The position numbers were made by a program, and so were the translations under genes. Positions 1 through 9,618 of a stretch of 64,000 nucleotides of DNA are shown here, piece by piece. A model generated the notes under the pieces. It was not told where the DNA came from. It did not search any database and saw only the letters and a program-made list of their open reading frames with translations. This stretch comes from Silicimonas sp963779765 (GTDB taxonomy: Bacteria > Pseudomonadota > Alphaproteobacteria > Rhodobacterales > Rhodobacteraceae). The DNA is taken from positions 310,001 to 374,000 of the forward strand of contig CAVZZP010000001.1 in NCBI GenBank assembly GCA_963779765.1. The letters are read 5' to 3'. The stretch's first letter is position 1. The number at the start of each line of letters is the position of its first letter.

Positions 1-1128
1 ACGCTCGGTGCGCTGCACGGCCTTCCGGTCGGCTTGAAGGACATCATCGACACGGCGCGGATTCCGACCGAGAACGGAAGTGCGCTCGACGCTGGCCGTG
101 TTCCGCGGAAGGACGCTCATATCGTCGAACGTCTGAAGTCTGCAGGCGCGATCATCCTGGGCAAGACAGTCACGACGGAACTGGCGTTCACCCACCCCGC
201 GCGGACCCGCAATCCGCATAACCCAGCCCATACACCCGGCGGATCCTCCGCAGGGTCGGCGGCCGCCGTGGCCGACGGCATGGTGCCGCTGGCCGTCGGC
301 ACGCAGACTGGCGGGTCCTGCATCCGTCCCGCCTCGTATTGCGGCATTACCGGGTTCAAGCCCACGTTCGGCGCGATTTCGCGGCGCGGTATCCTGATGC
401 AGTCGCACACGCTGGATACCGTGGGCGTCTTCGCTGCCGACCCTCTGGGCGCGGCCATGCTGGCCGATGTCCTCTTCGGGTACGACTCCGCGGATGCCGC
501 CAGCGCTCCCGCCGCATTTCCGGCCCTGGAGCGCACGGCGGCGTCCGAGCCCCTCATGCCGCCCGTGTTCGCCATCGTCCGGCCTCCGGGCTGGGACGCC
601 GTGCACGACGACATGAGGGAGGGGCTTGCAGCTCTCGAGGAGGAACTGGGCGAACAGGCGTTCAGCGTCGATCTGCCCGAGGTCTTTGAGGACGCCGCCG
701 AGATCAGGCTTCGGATCAACCAGGCCGAGATGTCCCGCTATTATCACCGCTACGAACGCGAAGGCGCCGACCTTCTGGGCGTCGAGACGCGGGATGCGAT
801 CCGCAAGGGCGCGGTCATTCCGGTTCGAGACTACCTTGCGGCACTCGACTGGCCCGACACACTCTACGCCGCCATCGAGGCAATTCTGGAGCGCTGCGAC
901 GCGATCCTCTGTCCGGCGGCGACCGGGCCAGCGCCCGAAGGTCTTGAAAGCACCGGCGACGCGATCTTCAACGGCCTCTGGACGCTTTGCGGCACGCCCG
1001 CAGTGACGATACCGATCATGACGGCAAGCAACGGGCTGCCCATGGGCGTCCAACTGGTCGGAGGCCGGGGCAACGATGCGCGGCTGTTACGCACGGCAAG
1101 ATGGCTGTATGATCGGATGGATGGCTGA
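1..1128 (+). CDS. Amidase, amidase-signature family (5' end off the window)
   Basis: This enzyme hydrolyses a carboxamide to the acid and ammonia in the cytoplasm; the substrate cannot be told from sequence. The reading frame is open from base 1 and already encodes the conserved segment GLPVGLKDIIDTA, so the gene starts before the window and the TTG at 34 is not a real start. The Ser-cisSer-Lys catalytic system is visible: Lys in the KDIID segment, the glycine/serine-rich loop GGSSAGSAAAVADG and the nucleophile serine in TGGSCIRPASYCG. The C-terminus (TPAVTIPIM...GLPMGVQLVG) is typical of the family. It precedes a dehydrogenase and a dipeptide-type transporter, which would fit use of an imported amide, but that link is inference. 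Confidence 0.9.
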   Translation, partial: TLGALHGLPVGLKDIIDTARIPTENGSALDAGRVPRKDAHIVERLKSAGAIILGKTVTTELAFTHPARTRNPHNPAHTPGGSSAGSAAAVADGMVPLAVGTQTGGSCIRPASYCGITGFKPTFGAISRRGILMQSHTLDTVGVFAADPLGAAMLADVLFGYDSADAASAPAAFPALERTAASEPLMPPVFAIVRPPGWDAVHDDMREGLAALEEELGEQAFSVDLPEVFEDAAEIRLRINQAEMSRYYHRYEREGADLLGVETRDAIRKGAVIPVRDYLAALDWPDTLYAAIEAILERCDAILCPAATGPAPEGLESTGDAIFNGLWTLCGTPAVTIPIMTASNGLPMGVQLVGGRGNDARLLRTARWLYDRMDG

Positions 1129-1143
1129 AGGGATGGAACGCAG

Positions 1144-1305
1144 ATGAACAGATTACTCGCATTTATAGCCTTCGCGACTTTCGCCGCGTTCGTCCTGATC
1201 CTCGCCATCGAAGTGCCGAGCCCCGACCTTGTGGCGATCATAGTCCTGACGCTGGTCCTGGTGGCATATGACTTCGTGAGCGCGAACCGCGGAAAACGGG
1301 ACTAG
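1144..1305 (+). CDS. Small two-helix membrane protein, unknown function
   Basis: A 53-residue frame opens with ATG 15 bases after the amidase stop, behind a purine-rich stretch (AAGGGATGGAA). It encodes two hydrophobic helices, about residues 4-22 and 29-46, separated by a short IEVPSPD turn, and a basic tail (ANRGKRD). Length and layout suggest a small inner-membrane protein. It is probably co-transcribed with the amidase. I recognise no family. It is short, but the clean alternation of hydrophobic and polar segments supports real coding. Confidence 0.5.
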   Translation: MNRLLAFIAFATFAAFVLILAIEVPSPDLVAIIVLTLVLVAYDFVSANRGKRD

Positions 1306-1440
1306 GCGTCACGACCATTATCGCGTTCGGTCAAACCACGATCTTACGTAGAAGTCCCTCTTCCCCAGGCGTTCGATCCTCGCCAATCCAGTTGGCGTCC
1401 AGGCCCGCTCACCCGGCAGTCGCCGAAAGGGAAAGCTCTC

Positions 1441-2449
1441 ATGACGAACGACACGGTTCTCATAGACGCAGACGTTCTTCGCGAGCGCATGGCCGAGCGG
1501 ATGGAGGAGGCGGGGCTCGAGGCCGGCATGGCGCAGGATACGGCGACGATCCTCGCTGAGGCGGACCTGTTGGGTCACCGCACACACGGGATCGCCCTTC
1601 TGAAGATGTACCTCGACTGCATCCGGGACGGAACGATGGCGTCGTCCGGAGTACCCGATGTCCTGTCGAAGCGCGGTGCCGCGCAGCTCTGGGACGGCAA
1701 GCGCCTATCCCGGTGCCTGGCTGACGCTCCGGGCCATCGCAGAGGCCGAGACGATGGCGCGCGCCCACGGGACGGGCACGATCGTGATCCGGCGCAGCTT
1801 TCACATCGCCTGTCTTGCCGCCTACCTCGAACCCGTGGCGCGGCGCGGAATGGTCCTCCAGCTGCAGACCTCGGCGCCGCAGTCGGCGACCGTGGCGCCC
1901 GCAGGCGGCACATCCGCCGTCCTGTCGCCCAGCCCTCTCGCCATCGGCTATCCCACGGACGGCCAGCCGGTCCTCATCGACATTTCAACCTCGGTCACGT
2001 CGAACAGCCTTGTGCGCCAACTGGCGCGCGAGGGTCGGTCGCTTCCGCACCCCTGGGTGATCCGCGAGGACGGGAAGGCGACCGCCGATCCGCAAGAGAG
2101 CGAAGTGATCCTTCCCCTCGGCGGTCTCGACGCCGGTCACAAGGGCTATGCCATGGGACTGATGGTCGAAGCCCTGACCTCGGGCCTCGCCGGCAAGGGC
2201 CGCGCCGACGAGACGTCTTTTCTAGGAGGAAACGTCTTCGTGCAGATCATCGACCCCGAGGCCTTCGGCGGTCTCGAAGCGCTCACCGGGGTGATGGGGC
2301 ACGTGTCCGACCTGTGCCGCGCCGCGCGGCCGATCGACCCTGCAAATCCAGTGCGCCTTCCGGGCGAAGCCGCCCTCGCCAGAAAGGCGCGTCAGTTGCG
2401 GGACGGCGTCACGGTCGATGCGGCGCTGTGGGCGATGCACTCGGCCTGA
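1441..2449 (+). pseudogene. Ldh2-family malate/lactate/ureidoglycolate dehydrogenase, one frameshift
   Basis: This belongs to the NAD(P)-dependent Ldh2/malate dehydrogenase family, which oxidises 2-hydroxy acids. The N-terminal 89 codons from ATG 1441 give the family's helix and LLGHRTHGI motif. Near 1708 the reading moves to the next frame and continues through GTGTIVIRRSFHIACLA, the SPSPLAIGYPTD nucleotide-binding segment and GHKGYAMGLMVE to the stop at 2449. Removing one T in CTATCCCGG restores a 335-residue protein of normal length (join KRLPGAWLTL). I therefore suspect an extra base in the sequence rather than decay. A second member of the family lies at 51857-52877. It ends 7 bases before the convergent DUF475 gene. 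Confidence 0.8.
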
Positions 2450-2456
2450 GGCTGCC

Positions 2457-3496
2457 TCAGCTTTCGGCCTCGCGCCGGTTATAGCGGATCGACGACAAAA
2501 GCGACAAACCGATCAGCCCCGCCCCGATCAGCCCGGTGATGACCTCGGGGATATGGACGACCGACTGCGCGAACATGATCCCCGACAGCGCGAGGATCGA
2601 ATAGAACGCCCCGTGCTCGAGGTATCGGAACTGCGTCAGTGTCTGCCGCTCTACAAGCATGATCGTCATCGTCCGGACGTAGAATGCGCCGATCCCGAGG
2701 CCGATGGCGATCAGGAACAGGTTCTGGGTCAGGGCGAAAGCGCCGATGACCCCATCGAACGAAAAGCTCGCGTCCAGCACCTCGAGGTAGAGAAAAGCGC
2801 CAAGCCCGCCAGAGGCTGTCGCTGCCCGCGTTTCGTCCGAGGTGTCAAGGATCTGACCCAGCAGGTCGACGGCGAGGAACGTCAACATCCCGCAAATCGA
2901 CGCGAAGAGAAACTCTTCGCCATGCTCGCCTTCGAGGACGGCCGCAAACGAGATCGCGACGGCCAGGACCAAGCCGATGGACAGGGCGCTGAAAGCCGAC
3001 CAGGCGCTGAAGCGCCGCTCGACGCCGTGGTTCCAGTGGATCTCTTTCTCGCCGTTGATGAAGAACCCGAGGGCGACCATCATCAGGAACGTCCCGCCGA
3101 AGGCCGCGATCGAGACGTGAGCGTCGTCCATGATCCGGGCGGATTTCTGCGGCTCCTGCGCGGCCAGAACGATGGCGTCGATGGGACCGATTTGCGCTTC
3201 GATGACGACGACGGCGAGAAGAAAGACGATCCGCATTCCGAAGACGGCGATCAGGATCCCCAGGTCAGGAAGCGGTGCTGCCACTCGGGCCGCATGTCCT
3301 TGAGCTTGTTGGCATTGACGATGGCATTGTCGAAACTGAGCGAGATCTCGAGGATCGCGAGAACGATGCCGATCAGGAGAAAGGAGAACGCCCCTTAGAG
3401 CGTTCTCGACGACGCCCACCCCAGCCAGAAGCTGAGCGCGAGGCCCAGTGCCGTGATGAGGAACGGCCAGAAAAAGTATCGCGTGACAGACACCAT
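2457..3496 (-). pseudogene. DUF475 (TerC-like) integral membrane protein, interrupted
   Basis: From ATG 3496 the translation begins MVSVTRYFFWPFLITALG and soon reaches the family hallmark LEISLSFDNAIVNANKLKDM, then a long series of hydrophobic helices to the stop at 2457. DUF475 proteins are TerC-related membrane proteins thought to handle metal ions; the substrate is unknown. There are two lesions: a TAA at codon 34 (3395-3397), and a one-base loss in a C run at 3258-3261 (expected TWGILIAVFGMR). With both repaired the protein is about 346 residues, the normal size. The TAA sits in the loop of a perfect 8-base inverted repeat (3384-3391 with 3400-3407). The start is one base from the stop of the upstream dehydrogenase, so it probably belongs to that operon. 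Confidence 0.75.
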
Positions 3497-3497
3497 A

Positions 3498-4461
3498 TCA
3501 GCGCGACAATGCGGGAAGGTCGTACACGGGGGTCAGAAGCGGCTTGCCAGCAAAGTGAGCCGCGAGGTTATCAACGACAAGTTGCGCCATGGCGTCACGG
3601 GTCTCCTCGGTGCCGCTGGCGTGATGCGGATACAGCGTCACGTTCGGGAGGGCGGTCAGTGCCGGATCTACACGCGGTTCATTCCAGAAGACGTCCAGCC
3701 CCGCCGAGCCCAATTTACCGTCAGTAAGCGCTTTAATAAGCGCCGCTTCATCGACAACGCTGCCCCGAGCCACGTTGACCAGGGTGCCCTCGGGTCCAAG
3801 CGCCTCGAGCACCGCGCCGTCGATCATGTTCTCGGTCTCGGCCCCGCCCGGCACAACAACGACGAGGATATCGGACCACTCTGCCAGATCGCGGACCTGC
3901 GGGAAATAACGGTAGGATCCCGGCTTCCGGCTTCGCGAGGTATAGCCGATCTCAAGCCCCAGGGGCTCAAAGCGCGCCGCGATGGCCCGCCCGATGTTAC
4001 CCAGACCGACGATCCCCGCCTTCTTGCCGCGCATGGTGGAAAGAAGCGGATACATTCCCTTCCGCCCCCACTCCCCACTTTCCACATAGGCGTGCGCCCG
4101 CACGAGGTGCTTCCGGCGCGGCAAGCGTCAGCATCAGCGCGGTGTCGGCGACATCATCCAAGAGCGCGGCCGACGTGTTGGTGAAGGCGATCCCCCGCTC
4201 CTTCAAGGCGTCGACATCGATCGGCTCGAACCCGGCTGACGAACAGGCGACGATCTCGACCTTCGGCAGGTGCTGCAAGTCGCCTTTGGTCAAGGGAGCA
4301 TGGCCATTGGTGGCGATGCCCACGCAGCGAGGTCCGAATTCGGCAAGGAAGGCGTGCTTGTCCGCGGCCTCATCGTAGCGATGCAGGGTGTAGGCCGCCT
4401 CGAGTTGCGTCATGGCGACCGGCCGCAGCCAGTGCATCACGAGTATGTCGCGTTTGGTCAC
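3498..4461 (-). pseudogene. D-isomer specific 2-hydroxyacid dehydrogenase, one frameshift
   Basis: This NAD(P)H-dependent enzyme interconverts 2-keto and D-2-hydroxy acids. It starts at GTG 4461, two bases after the ABC ATPase stop, so it is the distal part of the transporter operon. The N-terminal catalytic half (GFEPIDVDALKERGI, then VADTALMLTL) is in one frame. The Rossmann half, with GIVGLGNIGRAIA, the catalytic Arg in VNVARGSVVDEAAL, Glu in FWNEP and His in YPHHASGTEETR, is in another. The switch is at about 4123, where dropping one T gives a continuous LTLPRRKHLVRAHAYVE join and a 320-residue protein. A glyoxylate/hydroxypyruvate reductase-like role is possible. The break is probably a sequence error. 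Confidence 0.8.
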
Positions 4462-4463
4462 GG

Positions 4464-6093
4464 TTACGCTTCCTGTCGAAGTTCGCGGGACGCTCGGCGC
4501 TCGGCCTGAACCTCGGGATCGGGGTGCAGGCTGGCGGCGATCAGCTTGCGCGTATATTCGGCTTGCGGCGCCTCGAAGATCTGCTGGACTGGCCCCTGCT
4601 CGACGATGCGCCCGGCCTGCATCACGACGACACGGTGCGCGAAGTCGCGCACCAGCGGCAGGTCGTGGGCGATGAAGAGATAACTGAGGTCCAGTTCATC
4701 CTGCAGCTTGCGCAACAAGCGGATCACCTGCGCCTGGATCGAAACGTCCAAGGCCGAAACCGCCTCGTCGCAGATGATCAGTTTGGGCTCCAGCGCAAGC
4801 GCCCGTGCGATGGCGATGCGCTGCCGCTGACCGCCCGAGAATTGGTGCGGGTAGCGACGCATGTGGCTGGCGTCGAGTCCGACCTGTTCGAGAAGCTCGC
4901 GCACCCTCCCCTGCCAGCGGTCTCTCGGCAGGATATCGGGATGGATCGCGAAGGCCTCGGACACGATCTGATAGACGGACATGCGCGGATTGAGCGACTG
5001 CGTCGGGTCCTGAAACACCATCTGGATGTCGCGGCGCAGTTCGAACAGCTCCTTCGGCGGCATCGTGACGAGGTCCCTGCTGTCGTAGAAGGCCGCGCCC
5101 GAGGTAGGCTCGATCAGCCGCAGAAGCGCCTTCGCCAGCGTCGACTTGCCAGAGCCCGAACTCTCCCACGATGGCGACCGTCTCGCCGGGAAGCACGGTG
5201 AACGTCGCATCGTCGAGCGCAAGGAAATCCCCGAAGCGTTTCGAGACGCCCTGCACGTCGAGAAGGGGCTTGATCCCGGTGCCGAGGGACGCCGCCATGT
5301 CGCCCGTCCCCGGAACCGCCGAGATCAGCTTCTTCGTATAGGGATGGTGCGGGTTGCGATAAACCTCGGCAGCGCTGCCGGTCTCGACGATTTCGCCCGA
5401 GTTCATCACGACGACGCGGTCCGCCACCTCGGCCACGACGCCCAGGTCGTGGGTGATGAGAAGGAGACCCATGCCGGTCTCTTTTTGAAGCTCCTCCAGC
5501 AGCGCGAGGATCTGCGCCTGCACGGTCACGTCGAGCGCGGTCGTGGGTTCGTCAGCGATCAGGATGTCGGGCTTCAGCGCCAGCGCCATCGCGATCATCA
5601 GCCTTTGCCGCTGACCGCCCGAGAACTGGTGCGGATAGGCGTCGATCTTGGTCCTGAAGTCGGGGATGCCGACCCGTTCCATCAGCTCGAGCGTCCGGGC
5701 CCGCGCATCGGCCTTCGACACGCCGTGCGTCGTCATCATCTCCCTGATCTGGAAGCCGACGGTATAGACCGGGTTCAGGTGACTGAGCGGATCCTGGAAG
5801 ATCATCGCGATCCGCTTGCCGTTGATCTGCCGGCGCTGCTCCTCGGACATCTTCAGGACGTCCCGGCCCTCGAACAGGATCTCTCCCGAGACGATCTCGC
5901 CGGGCGGGCAATCGATCAGGTTCATGATGGCGCTGGCCGACACGGACTTGCCGGATCCGCTTTCGCCCAGGATCGCCAGCGTCTCGCCCCGGTCGAGGTG
6001 CCAGGACACGTTTCGCACCGCGTGAACGGCGCCCTGCGCGGTTTGGAAATCGACCGAAAGGCCGCGAACCTCGAGCAGATGGCCTGCCATCAT
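4464..6093 (-). pseudogene. Dipeptide-type ABC transporter ATPase, two ABC domains fused, one frameshift
   Basis: This is the energising subunit of the dipeptide/nickel-type importer encoded upstream. It is a DppD-DppF fusion. Domain 1 has Walker A GESGSGKS, signature FSGGQRQRL and Walker B ILIADEPTTAL. Domain 2 has SGSGKST, FSGGQRQRI and LIICDEAVSAL. The frame changes inside the second Walker A (5159-5160), where one extra T separates GETVAIVGE from SGSGKSTLAKALL; without it the protein is 542 residues, normal for the fusion. The ATG at 6093 overlaps the stop of the permease gene as ATGA behind GAGGAAG. In domain 2 Walker B ends DEAVSALD in place of DEPTSALD, which is common in DppF-type domains. 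Confidence 0.85.
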
Positions 6094-7004
6094 TTCTTCC
6101 TCGGGGTTTCGAGCCGCCACCGCTGCACGGGGTCAAGTGCGGTCCGCATCCAGTTCGACAGCAGGTTCAGCGACAGGGTCGTCAGGATGATCGCCATGCC
6201 GGGCCAGAAAGACAGCCACCAGGCCGTGGTCAGATAGGGACGGCCCTGCGCCACCATCATCCCCCAGGTGATCTCGGGCGGCTGGATGCCGATGCCGAGG
6301 AAGGACAGCGACAATTCTGCAAGCATGACGAAGGCGAAGTCGAGTGTGGCGATCGTGACGAGCGTCGGGAAGACGACCGGCAGGATGTGGCGGAACACGA
6401 TGCGCCCCGTCGAGGCACCCATGACCTGCGCCGCCTGCACGAACATGCGTTCGCGCACCTCCAGCACCTCGGCGCGCGAGGTCCGGAGGTAGACGGGGAT
6501 GCGGGTGATGGCGAGCACGATGATCAGGTTCGTGACCGATGGCGCCAGCATGTAGAGGACGATGACCGCGAGGAGGAGCGACGGAAACGACATGATGACG
6601 TCCGCCAGGCGCATGATGACCTGGCTGACCCGCGTCGAGGTATATCCCGCGATCAGCCCGAGCGTCGTCCCGATCAGCAGCGAACAGACCACGGCTCCCG
6701 CAGCGACCATGATCGTGTTCTGAGCCGCGACGATGATCCGCGCAAGAAGCGGCCGGCCCAAAGCGTCGCCGCCCAGCCAGAGGATCCAGTCCTTCGAGAA
6801 GTCGAACGGCGCCGCGTTCCGGCCGCGCAGGTTCTGCTTGGTCGCGACGTCCTCGAAGAGGGCCGGACCGAAGATCGCGCAGAACAGAATGAAAAGAAGG
6901 AAGATCGACGCGACCAGAGCAACCTTGTCGCGCCAGAGCATCCTAAGGACCTGCATCACGGGATGCGGCGGCGCGGGGATGGCGGCGGTGTCGGACAGCG
7001 ACAT
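6090..7004 (-). CDS. Dipeptide-type ABC transporter permease (DppC family)
   Basis: This is the second inner-membrane permease of a peptide/opine/nickel-class importer. The 304 residues have an N-terminal cytoplasmic stretch, a first helix (about 27-50), a periplasmic insert and then a five-helix BPD_transp_1 core. The EAA loop that contacts the ATPase is visible as EVRERMFVQAAQVMGASTG, followed by FRHILPVVFP. It begins 5 bases after the first permease stop and overlaps the ATPase gene by four bases, so all are translated together. The transported substrate cannot be assigned from the permease. Confidence 0.9.
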   Translation of the reverse strand: MSLSDTAAIPAPPHPVMQVLRMLWRDKVALVASIFLLFILFCAIFGPALFEDVATKQNLRGRNAAPFDFSKDWILWLGGDALGRPLLARIIVAAQNTIMVAAGAVVCSLLIGTTLGLIAGYTSTRVSQVIMRLADVIMSFPSLLLAVIVLYMLAPSVTNLIIVLAITRIPVYLRTSRAEVLEVRERMFVQAAQVMGASTGRIVFRHILPVVFPTLVTIATLDFAFVMLAELSLSFLGIGIQPPEITWGMMVAQGRPYLTTAWWLSFWPGMAIILTTLSLNLLSNWMRTALDPVQRWRLETPRKK

Positions 7005-7008
7005 GGGT

Positions 7009-7923
7009 CTAGTACCGAATGCGGGGATCGAGCACCGCGTAGAGGATGTCGATCAGGATGTTCATCAGGAAGATCGCCACCGCCGTCACGAAGATGGCCG
7101 CGAGAACGACCGTGAAGTCGCGCTGAAGGATCGAGTCGATCATCAGCTTGCCGACGCCGGGAAAGCCGAAGATCGTCTCGACGATCACGGCGCCGTTCAG
7201 AAGCCCGGCCGCCTGGTCGCCGATCACCGTTATGACGGGCAGCATCGCGTTCCGCAGGGCGTGGACGAAAATGATCGGTCGGTTCCGCACGCCCTTGGCC
7301 CTGGCGGTCTTGACGTAGGCGCTGCTCAGAGTCGAGATCATCGACCCCCGCACCACCTGAAGGATCAGGCCGAAGGGTCGGATGAACAGGACCGAGACGG
7401 GCAGGATCCAGTGCCAGACCGTCCCCGTCCCCGAGGTCGGCACCCACCCCAGCGTCACCGAGAACACGACGATGGCGACGATGGCGATCCAGAAATCGGG
7501 CGCGCTGGCGCCGATCAGCGAGAAGAACGTGGCGATGCGGTCGAAGATGCCTCCGACGCGGAAGGCGGCGAGCGATCCCACGACGATCGCGGCGACGGTG
7601 ACCAGCGTCATGGTGATGAGCGCCAGCCAGAGCGTCCACTGAAAGGCGCGCAGGACGGCGTCGAGCGCGGGCTCGCCACGCCGGACCGACAAGCCGAAGT
7701 CGAAACGGATGAGGTCGCCTGCGTACCGGAAGAACTGGACGATCAGCGGATCGTTGAGGCCGTTTATCTCGCGAAAACGCTCGCGGCTTTCCAGCGAGGC
7801 ATCGACCGGCAGGTAGAGGTTGGTCGGATCACCCGTCAGTCGAGACAGGAAGAAAACGAGGATCACGAGGCCGATAAGCGAGATGGCACTGGCGACGGCA
7901 CGTTTCCCAAGGAAGGATAGCAT
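7009..7923 (-). CDS. Dipeptide-type ABC transporter permease (DppB family)
   Basis: This is the first inner-membrane permease of the importer. The 304 residues start with the single helix typical of DppB (FLGKRAVASAISLIGLVILV), then a periplasmic segment with GLNDPLIVQFFRY, then the five-helix core. The EAA loop is seen as SSAYVKTARAKGVRNRPIIF, and the C-terminus LIDILYAVLDPRIRY is diagnostic of the family. Start ATG is at 7923, just after the strong stem-loop that follows the binding-protein gene. It is the first gene of the membrane block of this operon. Confidence 0.92.
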   Translation of the reverse strand: MLSFLGKRAVASAISLIGLVILVFFLSRLTGDPTNLYLPVDASLESRERFREINGLNDPLIVQFFRYAGDLIRFDFGLSVRRGEPALDAVLRAFQWTLWLALITMTLVTVAAIVVGSLAAFRVGGIFDRIATFFSLIGASAPDFWIAIVAIVVFSVTLGWVPTSGTGTVWHWILPVSVLFIRPFGLILQVVRGSMISTLSSAYVKTARAKGVRNRPIIFVHALRNAMLPVITVIGDQAAGLLNGAVIVETIFGFPGVGKLMIDSILQRDFTVVLAAIFVTAVAIFLMNILIDILYAVLDPRIRY

Positions 7924-7945
7924 GGCTGCCCCCGGTTCCGGCGTT

Positions 7946-7972
7946 CCGGGGGCGGCAGGACGCCGCCCCCGG
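7946..7972 (-). promoter_or_regulatory. Intercistronic stem-loop after the binding-protein gene
   Basis: A perfect 11-base stem (7946-7956 with 7962-7972, CCGGGGGCGGC and its complement) encloses a 5-base loop between the binding-protein stop and the permease start. There is no T-run, so it is unlikely to be a full terminator. It probably protects or partly insulates the binding-protein message. The same arrangement follows four other binding-protein genes here. Confidence 0.7.
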
Positions 7973-7980
7973 TGCTGGCG

Positions 7981-9483
7981 TCACTTGAACTTGATCTGCG
8001 ACAGTTGCAGTTCGGAGTTCGTGCGGATCGTCGGCTCGAAGTCCAGCTTGTCGCTGACCCGCGTGAAGCCCACCATGTGCCAGAGGAAGACGTCCGCGAC
8101 GACATCGTTGAAGATGTAGGCGAATGTGTCCTTCCAGAGAGCCTCGCGCTCGTCGCCGGTGGCGGCGGTCGCAGCGGCGATCATCTCGTCGAGCTTCGGA
8201 TCGGAGATACCCGACTGCACGCCGTCCGAGGCGTACTTGAAGAACATCGAGAAGACCGGGTCGCCGTTGGCGTTGTCGTGCTGAGCGTTGACCATGATCG
8301 GCCCTTTGCCCTCGACGAAGGGCTTCGAGTAGTACTCGTTCCACTCCGCCGTCTCGACCATGTTCAGCGTGACGTTGAAGCCCGCGTCCTGCCACATGGC
8401 GACCAGCGCCTCCATCGTCTCGGTGACGTTGGCATAGTTCTCCAGCCGTCCGATCACCAGGATCTCGGTGTCGACCGGAACGCCGGCCGCCTTGGCCTCT
8501 TCCAGAAGCGCCTTGGCCTTCTCGAGGTCATAGGGATAGGGCTGGAGGTCGGTGTTGTAGCCGATGGTGGACGGCGGGACCATGCCGGTGGCCAGAAGCG
8601 TGCCGTTGGCGAGGATGGTGCCGACGAAGGCTTCCTTGTCGACGGCATAGTTCAGCGCCTGCCGCACCCGGACGTCGTCGAGCGGCGGGGTGGCCGTTTC
8701 GAGACGCATGTAGACGGTTTCCGAGTTCGGATAGCTGTAGTCGGTCGCTTCGTTGGTGGCGTCCTGCACCGCGATGTTCGGCGCGATGTCGGCCTCGCCC
8801 GCCTCGACCATGGCAGCGCGGACGGCGCTTTCCGAGCGGAACAGGTAGGTCGCGCTCTTGATGGTCGGGGCCTCGCCCCAATAGTCGTCGCGGACGGAAA
8901 GCTTGATGTTCTCGCCGCGATTGTATTCGTCGAAGGTATACGGTCCGGTGCCGATCGGCTGGTCGACGAAGGCGTCGGGATTGGCTTCAGACGGCAACAC
9001 TGTCAGCGTCGACATCAGAAGCGGCAGGATCGGCTGCGCGGGATCCGAGGTGATCTCGATTGTGGTGTCGTCGACCACGTTCGTCGTCAGCGTCATGCCG
9101 CCATAGTACTTGGCGCCGATCTCGCAGACGAACTTGTCGGACTTGTTCCGCTCGAGCGAGAAGACGACGTCGCCGGCGTCGAAGGCGGTGCCATCCGAGA
9201 AGGTCACGCCTTCACGCAGGTTGAAGCGCCATGTGCCGTTGCCCATGTCCTCCCAGCTTTCCGCCAGGCGAGGCTCGAGCCCGGTGCCCGGCACCAGCTC
9301 GGTCAGCGTCTCGGACACGTTCTGCAGGATCACGCGTCCGATGTTCGACTTGGATGCCATGCAGGGCTCGACGTTCTCAAGCTCCTCCGAAAGCACGATG
9401 GTGACGGAATCCTGCGCATGGGCCGCAAAACCTGCGGTCGTGGCCATCAGGATCGCGGCAACGCGAGTAAATCTTTGGGTCAT
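7981..9483 (-). CDS. Periplasmic substrate-binding protein, family 5 (peptide/nickel/opine type)
   Basis: This secreted binding protein delivers substrate to the DppBC-type permeases. The start is ATG 9483, behind a strong GGGAGGA site; a longer reading would lack a signal. The 500-residue product begins with a signal peptide (MTQRFTRVAAILMATTAGFAAHAQ, cleavage after AHA). It shows the family hallmarks LAESWEDMGNGTWRFNLREGVTFSDG, IGTGPYTFDEYNRGENI and DDVRVRQALNYAVDKEAF. A stem-loop follows the gene. It is divergent from a LysR gene with which it shares a 173-base control region, so it is probably under that regulator. Ligand could be a peptide, amide or opine. Confidence 0.93.
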   Translation of the reverse strand: MTQRFTRVAAILMATTAGFAAHAQDSVTIVLSEELENVEPCMASKSNIGRVILQNVSETLTELVPGTGLEPRLAESWEDMGNGTWRFNLREGVTFSDGTAFDAGDVVFSLERNKSDKFVCEIGAKYYGGMTLTTNVVDDTTIEITSDPAQPILPLLMSTLTVLPSEANPDAFVDQPIGTGPYTFDEYNRGENIKLSVRDDYWGEAPTIKSATYLFRSESAVRAAMVEAGEADIAPNIAVQDATNEATDYSYPNSETVYMRLETATPPLDDVRVRQALNYAVDKEAFVGTILANGTLLATGMVPPSTIGYNTDLQPYPYDLEKAKALLEEAKAAGVPVDTEILVIGRLENYANVTETMEALVAMWQDAGFNVTLNMVETAEWNEYYSKPFVEGKGPIMVNAQHDNANGDPVFSMFFKYASDGVQSGISDPKLDEMIAAATAATGDEREALWKDTFAYIFNDVVADVFLWHMVGFTRVSDKLDFEPTIRTNSELQLSQIKFK

Positions 9484-9601
9484 CTGGTTCCTCCCTTGTC
9501 CCAAGTGTCGGCTGCTTGTCCTCCCGCCGCCTTCACCGGCCGGGGCCATTCCTGGATCCGGTCGGACGAGACTGTACGGGCGGCGCCCTTCAATGCCATT
9601 C

Positions 9602-9614
9602 CAATCTTGGATTG
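9602..9614. promoter_or_regulatory. LysR-type dyad 1 (CAATC-TTG-GATTG)
   Basis: A perfect 5-base inverted repeat with a 3-base centre lies in the divergent region between the binding-protein gene and the LysR gene. With the second dyad 5 bases away it resembles the paired recognition and activation sites used by LysR regulators. Confidence 0.45.
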
Positions 9615-9618
9615 AAAT

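Noticed and set aside
1318..1587. Minus-strand 89-codon frame upstream of and overlapping the Ldh2 gene
   Set aside because: It overlaps the conserved N-terminus of the Ldh2 gene and shows no family features.
7972..9615. Long plus-strand open frame opposite the binding-protein gene
   Set aside because: The minus-strand gene has a signal peptide and full family motifs; the opposite frame is an Arg/Asp/Gly-rich shadow caused by high GC content.
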